Part shown: positions 1-12,747 of the stretch, piece after piece | Layout: the number at the start of each line of letters is the position of its first letter | Numbering within the stretch: the stretch's first letter is position 1 | Origin: Cryptomeria japonica | Taxonomy: Eukaryota; Streptophyta; Pinopsida; Cupressales; Cupressaceae | NCBI RefSeq assembly: GCF_030272615.1 | Contig: NC_081407.1 | Location: 374,467,018 to 374,531,017, forward strand | Length of the DNA: 64,000 nt | Direction of reading: 5' to 3' | Program-made: the position numbers and the translations under genes | Notes under the pieces: model-generated | Databases searched by the model: none | Seen by the model: only the letters and a program-made list of their open reading frames with translations | What the model was told of the DNA's origin: nothing

Positions 1-1346
1 AACCTGTGTTGTTTAGTTGTGCTACACTCCACAAATTGTATTTCAAACCTTCAACCCAATAAACATCATTGCATCTTGCATTATCAAGAAGTGTTATAGA
101 TCCTTTACCTCTTACCAGACATGGTGCATCATTACCAAATCTAACATAGCCTCCATCATAATCTTCTAACATAACAAACTTGTGTTTATCTCCTGTCATA
201 TGATGTGAGCATCCACTATCTATAATCCAAGAATCATTTTTACTTATATGAGATAGTAGGGCTTTTTCTTCATACCTTTCTTCATCTGATCCATCTTTAA
301 TAGCCACATAAACAACTTCCTCTGTATCAGTCTCATCTAATTCATTATCATTAGATTCCTCATCATCTATTAGGCATGTATTTTTATCTCTTCTCCTGAA
401 GTCTCGGTGTCCTCTGTAATGATTATCTTTCTGTCTGTCATCTCAGTAATCTCTTTTTTCACTAGATTCTTTGTCAAGACAGTTAGAAGCCATATGTCCT
501 ATCTTATCACAATTGAAACATTTTAAAGGTAGTTTTCCTTTATACTTGCCTTTGCCTCTTGGTAACCTTTTGGCTAATAGTGCTTCAAACTCTACTTGCT
601 TTCTGATTTCCTCATACAATTTGTGTACTGCTTCCATGTTCTTCCAAAATCTTTCACTTGCTCCACTATGATCTCCTTCAGAGTACTTATAGTTTCTTTC
701 ATTGTAATCAATAGATTCATCAAGATGAAAACAACTGAATGCAGATTCAACTTTATTTACCGATGACCCACTGTTATCAAAATTACTTAACTAAAATGCA
801 TGTAACTTGCCAATAGTAGCATCCAAGGAAACTGACATATTAGGTACAAACCTTAATTCATTGATTGCAGAGACTCGGATTGCATAGGCTGGTAGAAGGG
901 TTCTCAACAACTTACTTGTTATATCTTTTTCTTCAATAGTTCCACCTGCTCCTTTGATTTGATTGACAATCTCCTTTAGTCTTGTACTATACTGGGTTAT
1001 GTTCTCACCTTCATTCATCCTCATAGATTCAAGTTGTCCTCTTAAATTATCCACTTCTACTCTTTGAACATGTTCATCTCCTCCATATACTGATATGAGC
1101 TTATCCCACATTGCCTTTGCATCATTGCAACCTTCTAGATCATTAAACTCTGAATCAGTCAATGCAGATGTTATTTCAATCATTGCTTGAATATGTTCTT
1201 ATTTTTCCTTTATCTCTTCCATTGTTAATGGATAGGTTCTCAATGCAACAAAATCATTCTCCAACTCTTGAAAGATGTAACTTCATCCTTTTCTGCCATG
1301 TAGAGAAACTTGACTTGTTAAGCTTCGGTGCATCCCTCTTATACAT
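1..1346 (-). pseudogene. Copia gag-protease remnant (element G)
   Basis: The reading frame starts at the ATG whose complement is 1344-1346 (MYKRDAPKLNKSS) and encodes a UBN2-type copia gag. The gag body is at about 791-1183, and an intact CCHC zinc knuckle, CFNCDKIGHMASNC, is at about 480-525. Toward base 1 come the DSG protease motif (about 195-230) and the start of the region before integrase. It is broken by a 23-nt deletion at 1256-1262 between two GGAGAAT repeats (judged against H), a GAG-to-TAG stop near 791, and a TGA near 440 where element E has arginine. The product would have packaged element RNA into virus-like particles. As it stands it cannot make a full-length protein. Confidence 0.85.
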
Positions 1347-1395
1347 CTTGGATCTTTAACTCAAGTGCATTTAAACTTTTCTTCCAGAGTCCAAA

Positions 1396-1407
1396 GCTCT
1401 GATACCA
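1396..1407 (-). other. Primer-binding site, element G
   Basis: The complement reads TGGTATCAGAGC, which matches the 3' end of initiator tRNA-Met, the usual primer of plant copia elements. It lies two bases from the LTR edge. Confidence 0.9.
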
Positions 1408-1409
1408 AT

Positions 1410-2861
1410 TGATAGTACTGATACTTAATATAAGTACAGATCCAATAACCAATAAGATGAGAGGGGGGGGGGGGTGAATCATACAAACTTAATCATACAT
1501 AAAAACATCAGATTCAACCTCGGTAACCTTATTAGAAAAATAGTAATGCATGCAGACCCATAAATAGATAAGATCACAAACATATAGCACCAGATTTAAT
1601 GTGGAAATCCAAATAGGGAAAAACCACTATGGGATTTCGGACCCACTGAAAATATACTCTTCTAGAGTATGCTCGGTTAAAAGTAAATCCTGTTAAAGAT
1701 TACAAACACATTGCTAGATGTGACTCAGTTAAGGGATTTCCCTTAGATCTGTTAGGATCTTCACCTTGTTAGAAGTGACCTTGCTAAAGTATTTCAAACA
1801 CTCAATGAGAATGTCACCTTGCTAGAGGATTTACAAATAAGACTGTTAAGTCCACTCGGTTAAGAGATTTTCTACTTCTTTCACAAAAATAGTAATAATA
1901 ATCTATCTGCAACTTCACATCTAAAAATGCTAAAGCAGATTCCTATTCGCTCAATACAATTTAGACATAGAACTAATCTTTTCTATCTATTGGGCTTCTA
2001 TACTCTGTTATTCTAACAGGTCTTCAAGCTTCTATGCTCGGTAATTACTATGTAGCATCCCTGTGCATACACTTGCCTGCATCCATTGTTTATCAACAGT
2101 TTCCTATTTATAAACAATCTTCCAACTGCTTAATCTCCTTGATCACATTTCCCATGATCAATCATAGTCATCAGATCTTCAATCTTGTCCAGGTTCAATG
2201 TATCCTTTGATCTGAAAATGTTTTACCCTGCCTTGGAACTTGTGTTAGGGTATTGCAGTTCAATCTGAGTTGTAGATCATTCTGTCGATCTTCTTTTACC
2301 ATAGATTCTTTAACAAACTTCATGTGTGGCTCACCAATCATTTAATCAAATCCAACTCATCAGCTTCCTTCATTAAATATTGCATGTAAACATTTAATGC
2401 ACTTTGTTACTACTTGGTTGTAACTCGGTAACAACTTAGTAAATACTAAACTTCACTCGGTAGACATTCTTCCTTCATTAACCGATAGCGATAACCTTAG
2501 GGTTTGCCGACTAGGTTCTTTGCTTGGTAACATAGTATAGTATTAACCTTTCAAACAATAGCATATGTAAGATATCAAAACAATCTAAACATCATGATAT
2601 CATCATTGTCTAACTCGGTAATAGTTGCCCATTGAATAACTTATTTCTCCCCTTATTCATCATATTTTTTCTGTGTCTTTTACCGATATCTTTATACTTA
2701 TCACATCATTCTGCTTAAGATATGGCAACATCATACTAAGTCAGGAAATCAATTTCTTGACATCAATGACAAAATAATAATATTAAGACAGTGAACATCC
2801 TTAATCAGTTATGTCCATAGTCATCAACAACCTTCTCAATATCCTTATTGAAATGCTAACA
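1410..2861 (-). repeat. 5' LTR of element G
   Basis: This 1,452-bp LTR begins TGTTAGCATTTC on the minus strand and ends ACTATCA, with TG...CA ends. It holds a minus-strand TATAAATA box at 2105-2112, a poly-G/C tract at about 1446-1456 near its 3' end, and a run of short hairpins: CACAT-loop-ATGTG at 1707-1722, AGATC-loop-GATCT at 1745-1760 and TCACCT-loop-AAGTGA at 1761-1778. It is the same family as the H LTRs. Confidence 0.88.
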
Positions 2862-2920
2862 ATCTCTCACTGTAATTGGAATGCCAATGATCTCACTTGT
2901 CTGTTATAATGCCAACATTG
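2862..2920. other. Short junction between elements G and A
   Basis: These 59 bp separate the G LTR from the truncated A LTR. On the minus strand they include TGTTGGCATTATAACAGAC and end in GTGAGAGAT next to the LTR. This resembles the PPT-side interior of this family and the flank of H's 5' LTR at 54671-54697. There is no gene. Confidence 0.5.
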
Positions 2921-3190
2921 TATACACATACTATCTGCAGTAGTATCATCTGATTGTGGGTAAGGTTTCCCACCATGGTTTTTCCCCTTACAGGGTTTCC
3001 ACGTACAAATATTGGTGTTATGTGTTGCGGATGCTATTGTCTTTCGATTTCATGCATTAATCTTTACCGGTACTGCAATTAATTGATAAACTATCTACGA
3101 GCATTAAGTTTGGTTAAGTTGTTTTTGGTTTGAATTTATTAGACAATTGACTCACCCCCCCCCTCTCAGTTGTCTCCGAGACCTAACAAT

Positions 3191-3202
3191 TGGTATCAGA
3201 GC
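3191..3202 (+). other. Primer-binding site, element A
   Basis: TGGTATCAGAGC, the initiator tRNA-Met primer type, starts two bases after the LTR end CCTAACA. Confidence 0.92.
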
Positions 3203-3245
3203 TAAGTCCTCTTTTTGCAAAAGTTTAACAGCTTGAGGAGATCCA

Positions 3246-6200
3246 ATGTCTTCTAACTATTTCAGGAAGGACAGTCCTAAACTTGATGGAACCAACTATG
3301 GCATATGGAAGATCGGGATGGAGACACATCTGAATTGCATTGGAAAGGACATCTAGGAAGTTACAAAGAATGGCTATACTGCTCCTACTCAAAGTCAACC
3401 TAATCCACCTAACTTGGCTAAAGATGAAGAAAATGATTGCAAAGCAAGAGAAGCACTTTTGAGTGCATTATCATATCACCAAATCATGGGATTATTAGAT
3501 AGATCTATTGATAAAGCTATTTGGGACCATCTAGAAACATTGAATGAAGGAGATTCCACAGTCAAAATTGCAAAACTTGAAAGCTTCCGGGTCAGGTATG
3601 AAAATCTGAAAATGGAAGAAGATGAAAGGATTTCTGCTTTTATGGAAAGAGTTAATGTAATTGTTTTGGGTATTAAATGTTGTGGAGGAACCTTAAGTAA
3701 AGATGAAATTGTTTCAAAAGTTTTAAGAGGATTTCCACTGGCATACAAAATGAAAGTTACTGCTATAAATGAATTAAGAACAATGCCTAATACAACAGTA
3801 ACTAGAGACATTGATTGGAAAACTTTTAGCTTCTGAGATTGAGGAATTTGGTCCTGTTGCTACTATAAAGACATATTTAGCTTTAAAGGCATCAACATCA
3901 TCTACATCATCATCATTTGACAAGTCTGATTGGAAAGCCTTTTATGCAAGAGAACTTGAAGAAAGCAGGAGAGAAAATGAAGAACTTGAAGAACTTGAAG
4001 CACTATTTGCAAGAATAATGCCTAAAGGTCCAGTTGGAAGTAAGTATGAAGGTAAAGCACCCTTTAAATGTTTTAACTATAATAAGATTGGTCATATGGC
4101 TTCAAGATGCCCTGATAGACATGCAATATTGAAAGAAGAAGCTAGAAGAACATACAAGCCTAACCCTGAATATCAAAGATACAGATTTAAGAAGAATAAA
4201 GACAAGTCTTGTTATTTTGCTGATGAAGAAGTCACTCATGATTTCCTGATGAGGATCTAGCAGACAATGGATGGGTCTTTGTTGCTATAACAGAAGATCA
4301 ACTAGCACCTACTGTTCAATCGGTAGAGCAAGCCCTGGCAGCTAAAATTGAGGTTAAGGATGAATGGATCATTGATTCAGGATGTTCACATCATATGACT
4401 GTTGATAAAAATAAATTCTTGACTTTTCAGGAATATAATGGAGGTCTAGTAAGATTTGGAGATGATAAAGCTTGTTTGATCAAAGGAAGAGGTACTATAT
4501 CTCTTGATGGTAATCATAATACTGACAATGTTTACTATGTTGAAGGTTTAAAGCATAATCTTTTGAGTGTTGGATAATTAGTTGAAAAAGGATTTCAGTT
4601 ACAATTCAAGAATGGGAAATGCAAAATTATGAACGGAACTAGTTTGGAAATTGCAACCAGTAATCAAACTAGAGGTAATATCTTTCATTGGAATAACAAT
4701 GAAAAGACATGCTTGATTGCACATATTGATGAAAGTTGGCTATGGCATAAGACACTCTGTCATGTAAATTTTGATTGCATTGTGAAAATCAGTACAACTA
4801 AAGCAGTTAGAGATTTACCTAAGATTGTTAAGCCTCACAATCCGGTATGTAAGGAATGTCAATTTGGAAAACAAGTTAGAGCATCATTTAAAAGTATTCC
4901 AAAAAAATCCATTTATGTTCTTGACTTAATTCATACTGATTTATGTGGTTCAGCTAGAACTAAAAGCTTACAAGGTGATAGATATTTCATGTTAATCATT
5001 GATGACTATTCTAGAATGTGTTGGGTTACTTTTCTCAGAGAAAAATCTGAAGCACTTGGGAAATTCATACTATTCAAGGCAATCGTAGAGAATAAAAATG
5101 GTAAGAAAATCAAATGTCTGAGATCAAATCAAGGAGGTGAATTCACATCTAAGGAATTTAATACATTGTGTGAAGTAAATGGAATCAGAAGACAGTTATT
5201 AGCACCCCAGACACCATAGCAGAATGGAGTTGTAGAAAGGAAAAATAGAACTATCTTGGATGTAGCTAGAAGTATGTTATCAGAAGCAAATCTACCACAT
5301 GTATATTGGAGAGAAGCAATAAGCATAGCAGTCTACACATTCAACAAAGTTCACATCAAAGGTGAAACTGGTAAGACCCCTCATGAACTATGGTTTGGTA
5401 TTACTCCTACTCTTAAATATTTCAGAATATTTAGAGGCAAATGCTATATTAGAAGAGATGAGTATATTGGAAAATTTGATCCTAGAAGTGATGAAGAAAT
5501 TTTTCTTGGTTATTCATCTAAGAGCAAGGCATATAGATGTTTTAACAAGAGATTGCAGAAAATTGTTGAGTACAAATGTGAAAATTGATGAACAGTTTAG
5601 AGGAAATTCAAGGTATATAGACTCTGAACTAGCAATAGAGATACTGAAAAATGAGCCTACATTGAACACACCAGTACAGAATGAAGATCTAGTTACACCG
5701 ATATCATCTAAAAATTCCACTGTAACTGAAGAACAGCAACAAACAAAGACACCCTGGTATGTAAGATTGAACCACTCTGGAGATCAGATAATTGGGAACA
5801 AATATCAAGGAGTTATGACAAGAGGGAGACTAGAAAATGAAGAGGTATGTCTTATTTCTCAAATTGAACCAACATCAATTAATGAGGCATGTGAAGATAA
5901 ACACTGGATTAAAGCTATTGAAGAAGAATTAGAACAAATTGAGAAGAATAACACATGGACATTAGTTCCCCGGCCTAAAGACAAAAATGTAATTGGAACA
6001 AAATGGGTATTCAGAAACAAACTTAATGAAGATGGTAAGGTAATCAGAAATAAAGCAAGACTGGTGTGTAAGGGATATTCATAGAAAGAAGGAATTGATT
6101 ATAATGAAACCTTTGCACCGGTAGCTAGAATTGAGGCAGTCAAATTATTCTTGGCTTTTGCAGCACATAAGAACTACAAAGTATATCAAATGGATGTTAA

Positions 6201-7401
6201 ATGTGCATTTTTGAATGAAGATCTTGAAGAAGAAGTTTACATTGAGCAACCTAATGGATTTTCTTTGACAGATAACAAAGATATGGTTTGCAGGTTAAGG
6301 AAAGTTTTGTATGAATTGAAGCTAGATCCAAGAGCTTGGTATGTTAGATTGGATAAATATCTTTTGAAGATTGGTTTTTCTAAAGTTAATGTTGACAACA
6401 ACTTATACTATAAAGTGACTAATGATGAAATCTTGGTTATAGAAGTTTTTGTTGATGATATAATCTTTGGAGGAGAAGATGGATTATGCAAAGACTTTTC
6501 TATTGAAATGCAGAAAGAATTTGAAATGTCTATGATTGGAGAGATAAAATTCTTATTAGGATTGTAGATTTTACAGACTGATAAAGGTATATTCTTGAGT
6601 CAATCCAAGTACTTGAAGGAGTTACTAAAAAAATTTGGCATGGAAAACTCTAAACCGGTAAGCACACCTATGACTACTACTGATAAATTATAACTAAGGG
6701 ATTAATATACACCTGTTAATCTGACTAGGTACAAATTGATGATAGGAGGGCTATTGTATTTGACACAAAAAAGACCTTATATTATGAATGCAGTATGTAT
6801 TGTTTCAAGATTTCAAAGTAATCCTAGAGAAAATCATGAATTAGTAGTAAAAAGGATTTTCCAGTACTTACAAGGCACTACAAATATTGGCCTATGGTAT
6901 CCTAGAGATGAAAACTTTGAATTATGTGCATACACAGATGCAAATTGGGCAAGAGATGTAGATGACAAAAAAAGCACCACCAGTGGAGCATTTTTTCTTG
7001 GAAGCAGATTAATTTCTTGGTTGAGTAAAAAACAAAGTTGCATATCTTTATCAACAGTAGAATCAGAATATGTTGCAGTAGCAACTAACTGTACATAGGT
7101 ATTATGGTTTAAGCAAATGTTGAAGGACATAAAGGTAAAATGTAAGGAACCTATAACTATCTATTGTGATAATACAACAAAAATTGATATATCAAAGAAT
7201 CCGGTACTATATTCTAAAACTAAACATGTCTCTATCAAACTAAACTTTCTGAAAGAGAATGTTGAAGCAAAGGAAGTAAAACTGGTTTATGTAAATACTA
7301 AAGAGCAGATTGCAGATATTTTCACTAAATCTTTGCCTAAGGAGACTTTTGAATATCTCATAGATCAGCTTGGGGTCATACCCCCACCGGTAGAGACTTA
7401 G
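3246..7401 (+). pseudogene. Copia gag-pol polyprotein, degenerate (element A)
   Basis: Domains in order: UBN2 gag (about 3246-3836), zinc knuckle (about 4069-4108, CFNYNKIGHMASRC, second Cys replaced by Tyr), protease (WIIDSGCSHHM, about 4366-4398), pre-integrase (about 4730-4870), integrase (HTDLCG near 4932; the usual RSDQGGEF appears as RSNQGGEF near 5126; E in VVERKNR near 5235), reverse transcriptase (5940-6600, catalytic FVDDII present) and RNase H (6920-7330). The end reads GVIPPPVET. Damage includes in-frame stops at 3354, 4575, 5217, 6082, 6565 and 7096, two more near 6690-6706, a frameshift near 3808, another before 4258 and a 2-nt deletion near 5567. Loss of the integrase Asp and a knuckle Cys adds to this. 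It is related to element F. It is not functional. Confidence 0.92.
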
Positions 7402-7480
7402 ATAGTCGATGTTTGTCATCAACCGACAGAACTAACAGAGAAATCTTTTACTCCATCTTTGATGAGTAGATCTACTTCTC

Positions 7481-7771
7481 AGGGGGAGTAGTTGGTATAT
7501 TGAATAAGTTGGTATTTTGTAATTGAATCTGGTTTTTATATTACTTTGGCATTTGATGTCAAAGGGGAGATATTGATATGGAAAAACACATGTTACTCCT
7601 AGGGGGAGAGATTGTTATTTTAGGAGAGAATGATTACTTTGTACCTGAATTCTGATTTCTGGTTATGATCTCTTTTGGGATATTGTTGGTTTTTGGTATT
7701 TGGCATTTTTGTTTTGGCACTTTGATGGTTTTTCCATAGATTGTGTTGCCATCAATGCCAAAGGGGGAGAT
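7481..7771 (+). other. Polypurine tract cluster before 3' LTR (element A)
   Basis: Four PPT-like purine runs precede the LTR: 7481-7488 (AGGGGGAG), 7561-7571 (AAAGGGGAGAT), 7601-7610 (AGGGGGAGAG) and 7760-7771 (AAAGGGGGAGAT). The last abuts the LTR and should prime plus-strand DNA. The third is followed by TGTTATTTT, which resembles an LTR start. Confidence 0.7.
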
Positions 7772-8840
7772 TGTTGGTATTTTGGATATGTTGATATGGT
7801 TTTGTCATTGATGTCAACACTTATCAACTCTGGTCAGCCTACTGACACTTGGAGAATTGGCAATGTTCACCGGCAAGCAAGTGACTTATGCATAGTCACC
7901 AGTATCTGGTTCACCGGCAGGATATATTGTTCACCGGCACTTGGAATGACATGGAAAATACTTGGTTATGTCGAAGACATCATTTCGACACTTTGTCTTG
8001 AAGATTTATTAATTGGTATATTTGTGTTTGCATATTTGTTGTTACCGGCAAATAGGTCCAGGATAAGCATCGGCAAGCTTATCTATTCCAGATCAGCATG
8101 ACATGCTATGGAGATGATTTATTATTGATTGTAAATGCATTAAGCCGACATGTTGAATTGGATGTTGCATCGGTTATTGTTTTACTTGTAAATTGTTTTT
8201 ATTGTAATATCTTTTTGTGAGCTGGCCTACTTAATTGGTCTTATGCTATGGTATAAATATAAGATCTCATTTGTGAGATCAATGTGTGAATGTGAAAAGG
8301 AGTGTAATTCAGTATATGCAAAAATAAGCAGAGCTATACAAGTAGACATCATTTGAAGATTGAAGGAAGGTTTTGTGAAGGCATATCAGAACTGAACCGG
8401 TACTGAATCCAGCATATGAAGATGTTATTTTGAGTAGTACATCATTATTGGATTTAACCATCCAATTATAGTCAATGTGACTCCCATTTGTGTTTGAGCA
8501 GTGAGCTCTAGGTGCTTGGCCTTTCTACATGTCCAGACCCCTATTTTATACACATACTATCTGCAGTAGTATCATCTGATTGTGGGTAAGGTTTCCCACC
8601 ATGGTTTTTCCCCTTATAGGGTTTCCACGTACAAATATTGGTGTATGTGTTGTGGATGCTATTGTCTTTCTGTTTCATGCATTAATCTTTATCGGTACTG
8701 CAATTAACTGATAAACTGTCTACTTGCATTAAGTTTGGTTTACTGGTATTAAGCATTAAGTTTGGTTAAGTTGTTTTTGGTTTGAATTTATTAGACAACT
8801 GATTCACCCCCCCCCTCTCAGTCGTCTTCAGGACCTAACA
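7772..8840 (+). repeat. 3' LTR of element A
   Basis: This 1,069-bp LTR begins TGTTGGTATTTTGG and ends GGACCTAACA. CATTGATGTCAA at 7806-7817 repeats the motif found next to PPTs in this window. A TATA box is at 8252-8260. A perfect 7-bp stem with a 4-nt loop, GATCTCA-TTTG-TGAGATC, is at 8263-8280. A C-tract followed by TCTCAG lies close to the 3' end. Confidence 0.9.
8252..8260 (+). promoter_or_regulatory. TATA box of A-type LTR
   Basis: TATAAATAT lies about 480 bp into the LTR, directly followed by the hairpin at 8263-8280. It is the likely core promoter of the element. The start site is inferred, not seen. Confidence 0.6.
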
Positions 8841-8960
8841 GGTACTGCTATAACTGTTAATCTATTTTACCAACACTAATTTTGAAGTTGGAATAATTGG
8901 TTTTGGGATATAATTTATTGACAACTGATTCAGCCCCCCCCCCTCTCAATTTTCCTTCCC
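8841..8960 (+). repeat. Fragment of another LTR 3' end
   Basis: GGTACTGC, then TTTATTGACAACTGATTCA, then a C-tract and CTCTCA resemble the last 120 bp of the A LTR, diverged. A may have inserted into this older LTR. No matching element body is visible. Confidence 0.5.
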
Positions 8961-9316
8961 AGTTCTTAACACAACAACACTCTATAGTTGTTTCTGACCA
9001 CAACCCTATGGATTCACTCCCTATTGATCTCTCTCTTAATGGTCCTCATGATTGTATTGCTTGGACTATGGTTCATTGTAGGAAGAAGGGGAGGTCCTCC
9101 CCCCTTGTCCAAACCTCTCCCTATCAAGGCTTCGGTGTCTCTACCCCTCCTTGAGTTGGGCTTGGTTAGTTTTTTGGTCTGGTAATCTTTCCTATTCGCA
9201 TGTTTGACCTAGTTGTTGGGGGGCTTTCTCCCTTGGTTAGTTTTTTTCTTTTTGATAGTCTCTGATTATGTAAAGGGTTGACACCCTGGTTAACGTTGCT
9301 TTTTTAATTAAAAACA
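8961..9316 (+). other. Possible LINE-derived fragment
   Basis: A short open stretch encodes SDHNP and WTMVHCRKKG. It is followed by T- and G-rich sequence and a terminal piece reading TTGACACCCTGG, then TTTTTTAATTAAAAAC. SDHNP resembles the SDH motif of LINE endonucleases, and the tail resembles a plant LINE 3' end. These two parts would not normally be adjacent, so a deleted LINE copy is only one possible reading. Confidence 0.3.
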
Positions 9317-11515
9317 TGTCATATGAAGATGAAATTGAGTAGTTTCAAGCAAAACCTAAGCTACTAGAATCTCAAACTATCACATTTGAACATGTAAGTA
9401 CTCTTTTTGTCAAAATGAAGAGTTCACTTATGATTATTATGAAGAGGATTATAATTATAAATATTCTCAAACATAAGTTAATGGTATCCGTATTGAAATA
9501 AGAAATAAGAAAAATAATAAAGTTGGAAGCTAAACTACCACACCTAAGCATACATTTTTCCTCTCAATAAACAAAGAGGAAAAAAATCATGTATGAAGAG
9601 ATTATGTTAAGAACTATGAAGATTAAGAGGATCAATATCATTATTTAGGAAATGACTCCATTGAAGAAGAAATATATTATAGTGACTAAATGCAACTAAT
9701 CTACCTTTCAATGTAAACATAGTGTTAAGTAAAATTAGCATGAGTTACATAGAATTGAATATGCAAGGGAACTCATGCAAAGAATCCAAAATTCTAATCT
9801 ATTAGGTAACAACATGACATCTTATATAGATGCAGAAATAGTGTGGGTTAAAAATGAATTGCATTCAATGATGTGGTAGAAGTATGAATAAAGTTATGCT
9901 AGTGTTGCTAGATCAAATAGCAATAACATGAACAACAACAAGAAGAAGGAAAAGGTACAAAGTAAGATGAGAAACAATAGTCCTACAAAGAAAGTGAAAA
10001 AGAAAAAAAATAATCCAATGCAACAAAAATCACCAACTAAGATGGAAGTTGTGCCAAAAATCTCATCCAAATGATGAAGCACAACTAGTTCTCGCATAGA
10101 TGCTAGATGAACAATGGGTAGGAAAATATATGAGGGAAGAATAAAGAATTACTTCTTGTAGTAAAATCATCCCTTGAATTTCTAATGCATATGAATTGAC
10201 CATCTCACATGATCAAATGGACCTATCACGTGAAGATATCAAACCACCAAAGAAAGAGAAATAATTGCATATTGTAGAGGACATCCACAATGCGACAAAT
10301 GTGACACCATCATTTAAGTATGGTCTCAAACTTACCAATGGATATTATGATGAAGAAAATTATGAAACTGTTGATTTTCTCCTTTACCCTACTCCAGTTA
10401 CAAGACATGCCATCCCATCGGAAGTACCAATCAGATCCAACTTTGGTTAGTTAGATCCACATTCATATCACTTATTAAAACAAAACCAGCACATTGTGTC
10501 CCATTGAACATAGTGAAGCACACACATAATGGGCACTTCCACCTACTCCCCCTACATCAAATAACAGTAAGATGTAAGACCGCTATTGAACCTATTAAAT
10601 TAATAGGACACAATTTTAAACATTGGGAAATACTACAAGCTATCAACCAAACCAGTCAAGTCATCCATTTAGGGCATATTTAAAATTTTAAAAAATAAAA
10701 TCTAAAAACATAATCTAAACAGCAAGACATATATTTATTTCTCCAAATTAGACAACCAATCCACAAATCATTAACGATAACAACTCAAATAGTCATGGCA
10801 TCCACTCAAATTCATTTCATTGCATTGCTTTAGAATAAGTCACGAAGAAGGAGCGGATGATTAGGAGAAGAAAAAGCCATTTTTATACAAGTATTACCCC
10901 TCTTTCTATTTTGTGTCTGCAACTTTTTGTATTTGTTCATTATTGTTCCCTCCTTGGATACATGGTGTTCGATAACTTGTTGTACAACATTATGCCCAAT
11001 TTTATTTATACTATAATATATGTGTTGTGCTAAGTCTAATATATGGGGTGTAACTTATACTATTGATAGGTTTTATGTAGTGTTTAACATTATGTACACT
11101 ATCATTTAAGTTTTAAGTTATATTGTCAACTAGGTTTCAATTTACCAAGAAAAAATAGTGTTGAATGTAATTGTTTCTTTGCCTTTAACTACAGTGCCCT
11201 CTATTCTCATGGTGGTTAACTACACATATTGGTTTTCTAAAAAAATCAACTCAGAGGCAAGTAGATGCAAATAGCTAGATAGCCTAATATTTATATCAAT
11301 GTTTCAATATTGTACAGTACATTGTCAGTGTAATAGACATGTTTTGAGTGTTCTATAAACATAAATATTTAAACATTATAGGCATTAACATATGTGTTTG
11401 AGTGTTTTGTAAACATTATAGCTTTAGAAATCATAGACATGGACTCATACAATCTAATGAAAGGGTAAAACATTAAATGGCATAAATAGTATAACCCAAA
11501 ACATCATAGCAATTT
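9317..11515. other. Old degenerate AT-rich sequence, no supportable gene
   Basis: Parts translate to acidic, Tyr-rich and then Lys-rich stretches (9400-9680 and 9920-10080), suggestive of a decayed gag-like ORF. One 61-codon stretch (10265-10450) has no recognisable motif and lacks an ATG start. 10500-11515 is AT-rich with nothing I can identify. Confidence 0.4.
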
Positions 11516-12735
11516 TGGTAGGATAACTGGTGGACAACTAAGGGCGGGGGTGAATCAATTGTCAACAGATTATTAAACTTTAAGCATACAAAAAAATTTA
11601 TCGAAATGCATAAACCAAATACCGGAATAGTAGATATAACAATTAATCATAAACATAAATCACAAAACAATTACCAACCATCCATAACACATTACACCAT
11701 GATTTGTATGTGGAAAACTTGGTAAAGGGAAAAACCATGGTGGGAAGCCTACTCACAGTCAGATAATACTTTTGCAACAAGTATGTGATTACAATAAGAG
11801 GGGCCTACACATGCAGGAAGGCCAATAGCCTAGTGTGCAATGCTAATCACAAAAGGAGCCTCACTAACTACAAAGAAATCTAGACTACAGTCCAGAAAGA
11901 CAAATGAATTACAAGAATAGCATCTCCTATGCCTGAGTACAGTTCTATTTAAGCGCAATATTGAAGGTCTTAAACCTATTTCACAAACCCAATTTGATCA
12001 CCTATAATCGACCAATAATTTTGCATATGATTACAGCTTTATTCGTACGCAGATAATCCTATAGCCCGCATACCATGATCTACAAAGACATCTTACATCA
12101 TATTTATATCAACTTGGGACTTAAACAATTAGGTCAGCCACCTAAAATATAATACAATAGATCTTCTACATAATCCTGCAAACCAATGATAAACCAAGTC
12201 AGCCTAAGACTGAAACAACATAAACCAAACAATAAATCCAATCGGTGATGCATTGGGAGCATCAACCAACATGTTACATAAACTAGTCCATAACCTAACA
12301 AAATAACACCGCACCTAAAATAGGTCACCATAAGACAAATGAAATGCCACGATCAACTGGAACACAAACATGATAACCATCAGCATCTGGATGACCTTCT
12401 AGAAGCCGCACCAACACCACTTATCAGACTCACCAAAAGATCTCCATCAAAGCGTTGTTCATAGAACCCTTATCAATAACCAAAAGGCTTACTAGAATAT
12501 ATGATAGCATCTAGGTCATCAAATATTGAACCAAATGAGTGTGATACACATTAGGAACACATGAATAACCAATCCAAACCAATTCCAATAGCCAGACTAA
12601 AACTAGAGCAAAACTCCAGATCAATATGATAATCCAACCACTCTACTGGAAGTCGGTAGACAGCAAAACAACTAGTGTTGACATCAATGATAAACATCAA
12701 TGCAGCACATAATCAATTTCTCCAAATTTCTAACA
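11516..12735 (-). repeat. 3' LTR of element F
   Basis: This 1,220-bp LTR begins TGTTAGAAATTTGG on the minus strand. It has a G/C tract near its 3' end (about 11540) and the motif CATTGATGTCAA (complement at 12678-12689) near its 5' end. The terminal bases on the left read TGGTAGGATAAC on the plus strand. Confidence 0.8.
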
Positions 12736-12747
12736 ATCACCCCCTTT
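12736..12747 (-). other. Polypurine tract, element F
   Basis: The complement reads AAAGGGGGTGAT, directly abutting the LTR. It differs by one base from the AAAGGGGGAGAT of other elements here. Confidence 0.75.

Larger units (their letters stand above)
1..2861 (-). mobile_element. Copia element G, left part outside window
   Basis: This is the 5' half of a minus-strand Ty1/copia LTR retrotransposon. The 5' LTR lies at 1410-2861, followed leftward by the PBS and the gag and protease region, which runs off the window at base 1. The LTR and gag match element H (54698-62174) closely, so both belong to one family. The right flank of the LTR (2862-2920) resembles the flank of H's 5' LTR. The target duplication cannot be seen because the other end is missing. 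Confidence 0.88.
2921..8840 (+). mobile_element. Copia element A, 5'-truncated LTR
   Basis: This is a plus-strand Ty1/copia element: a 268-bp 5' LTR remnant (2921-3188), PBS (3191-3202), a degenerate gag-pol (3246-7401), a PPT-rich 3' leader (7402-7771) and a 3' LTR (7772-8840). The 5' remnant matches 8547-8840, except that the 3' LTR carries an extra 26-bp duplication around GCATTAAGTTTGGTT. About 775 bp of the 5' LTR are missing, where the junction meets element G. The 3' flank starts GGTAC inside what looks like another, older LTR. Confidence 0.88.

Noticed and set aside
10265-10450. 61-codon open stretch between elements A and F
   Set aside because: No ATG start, no recognisable motif, surrounded by stops. 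Kept only as part of a degenerate region.
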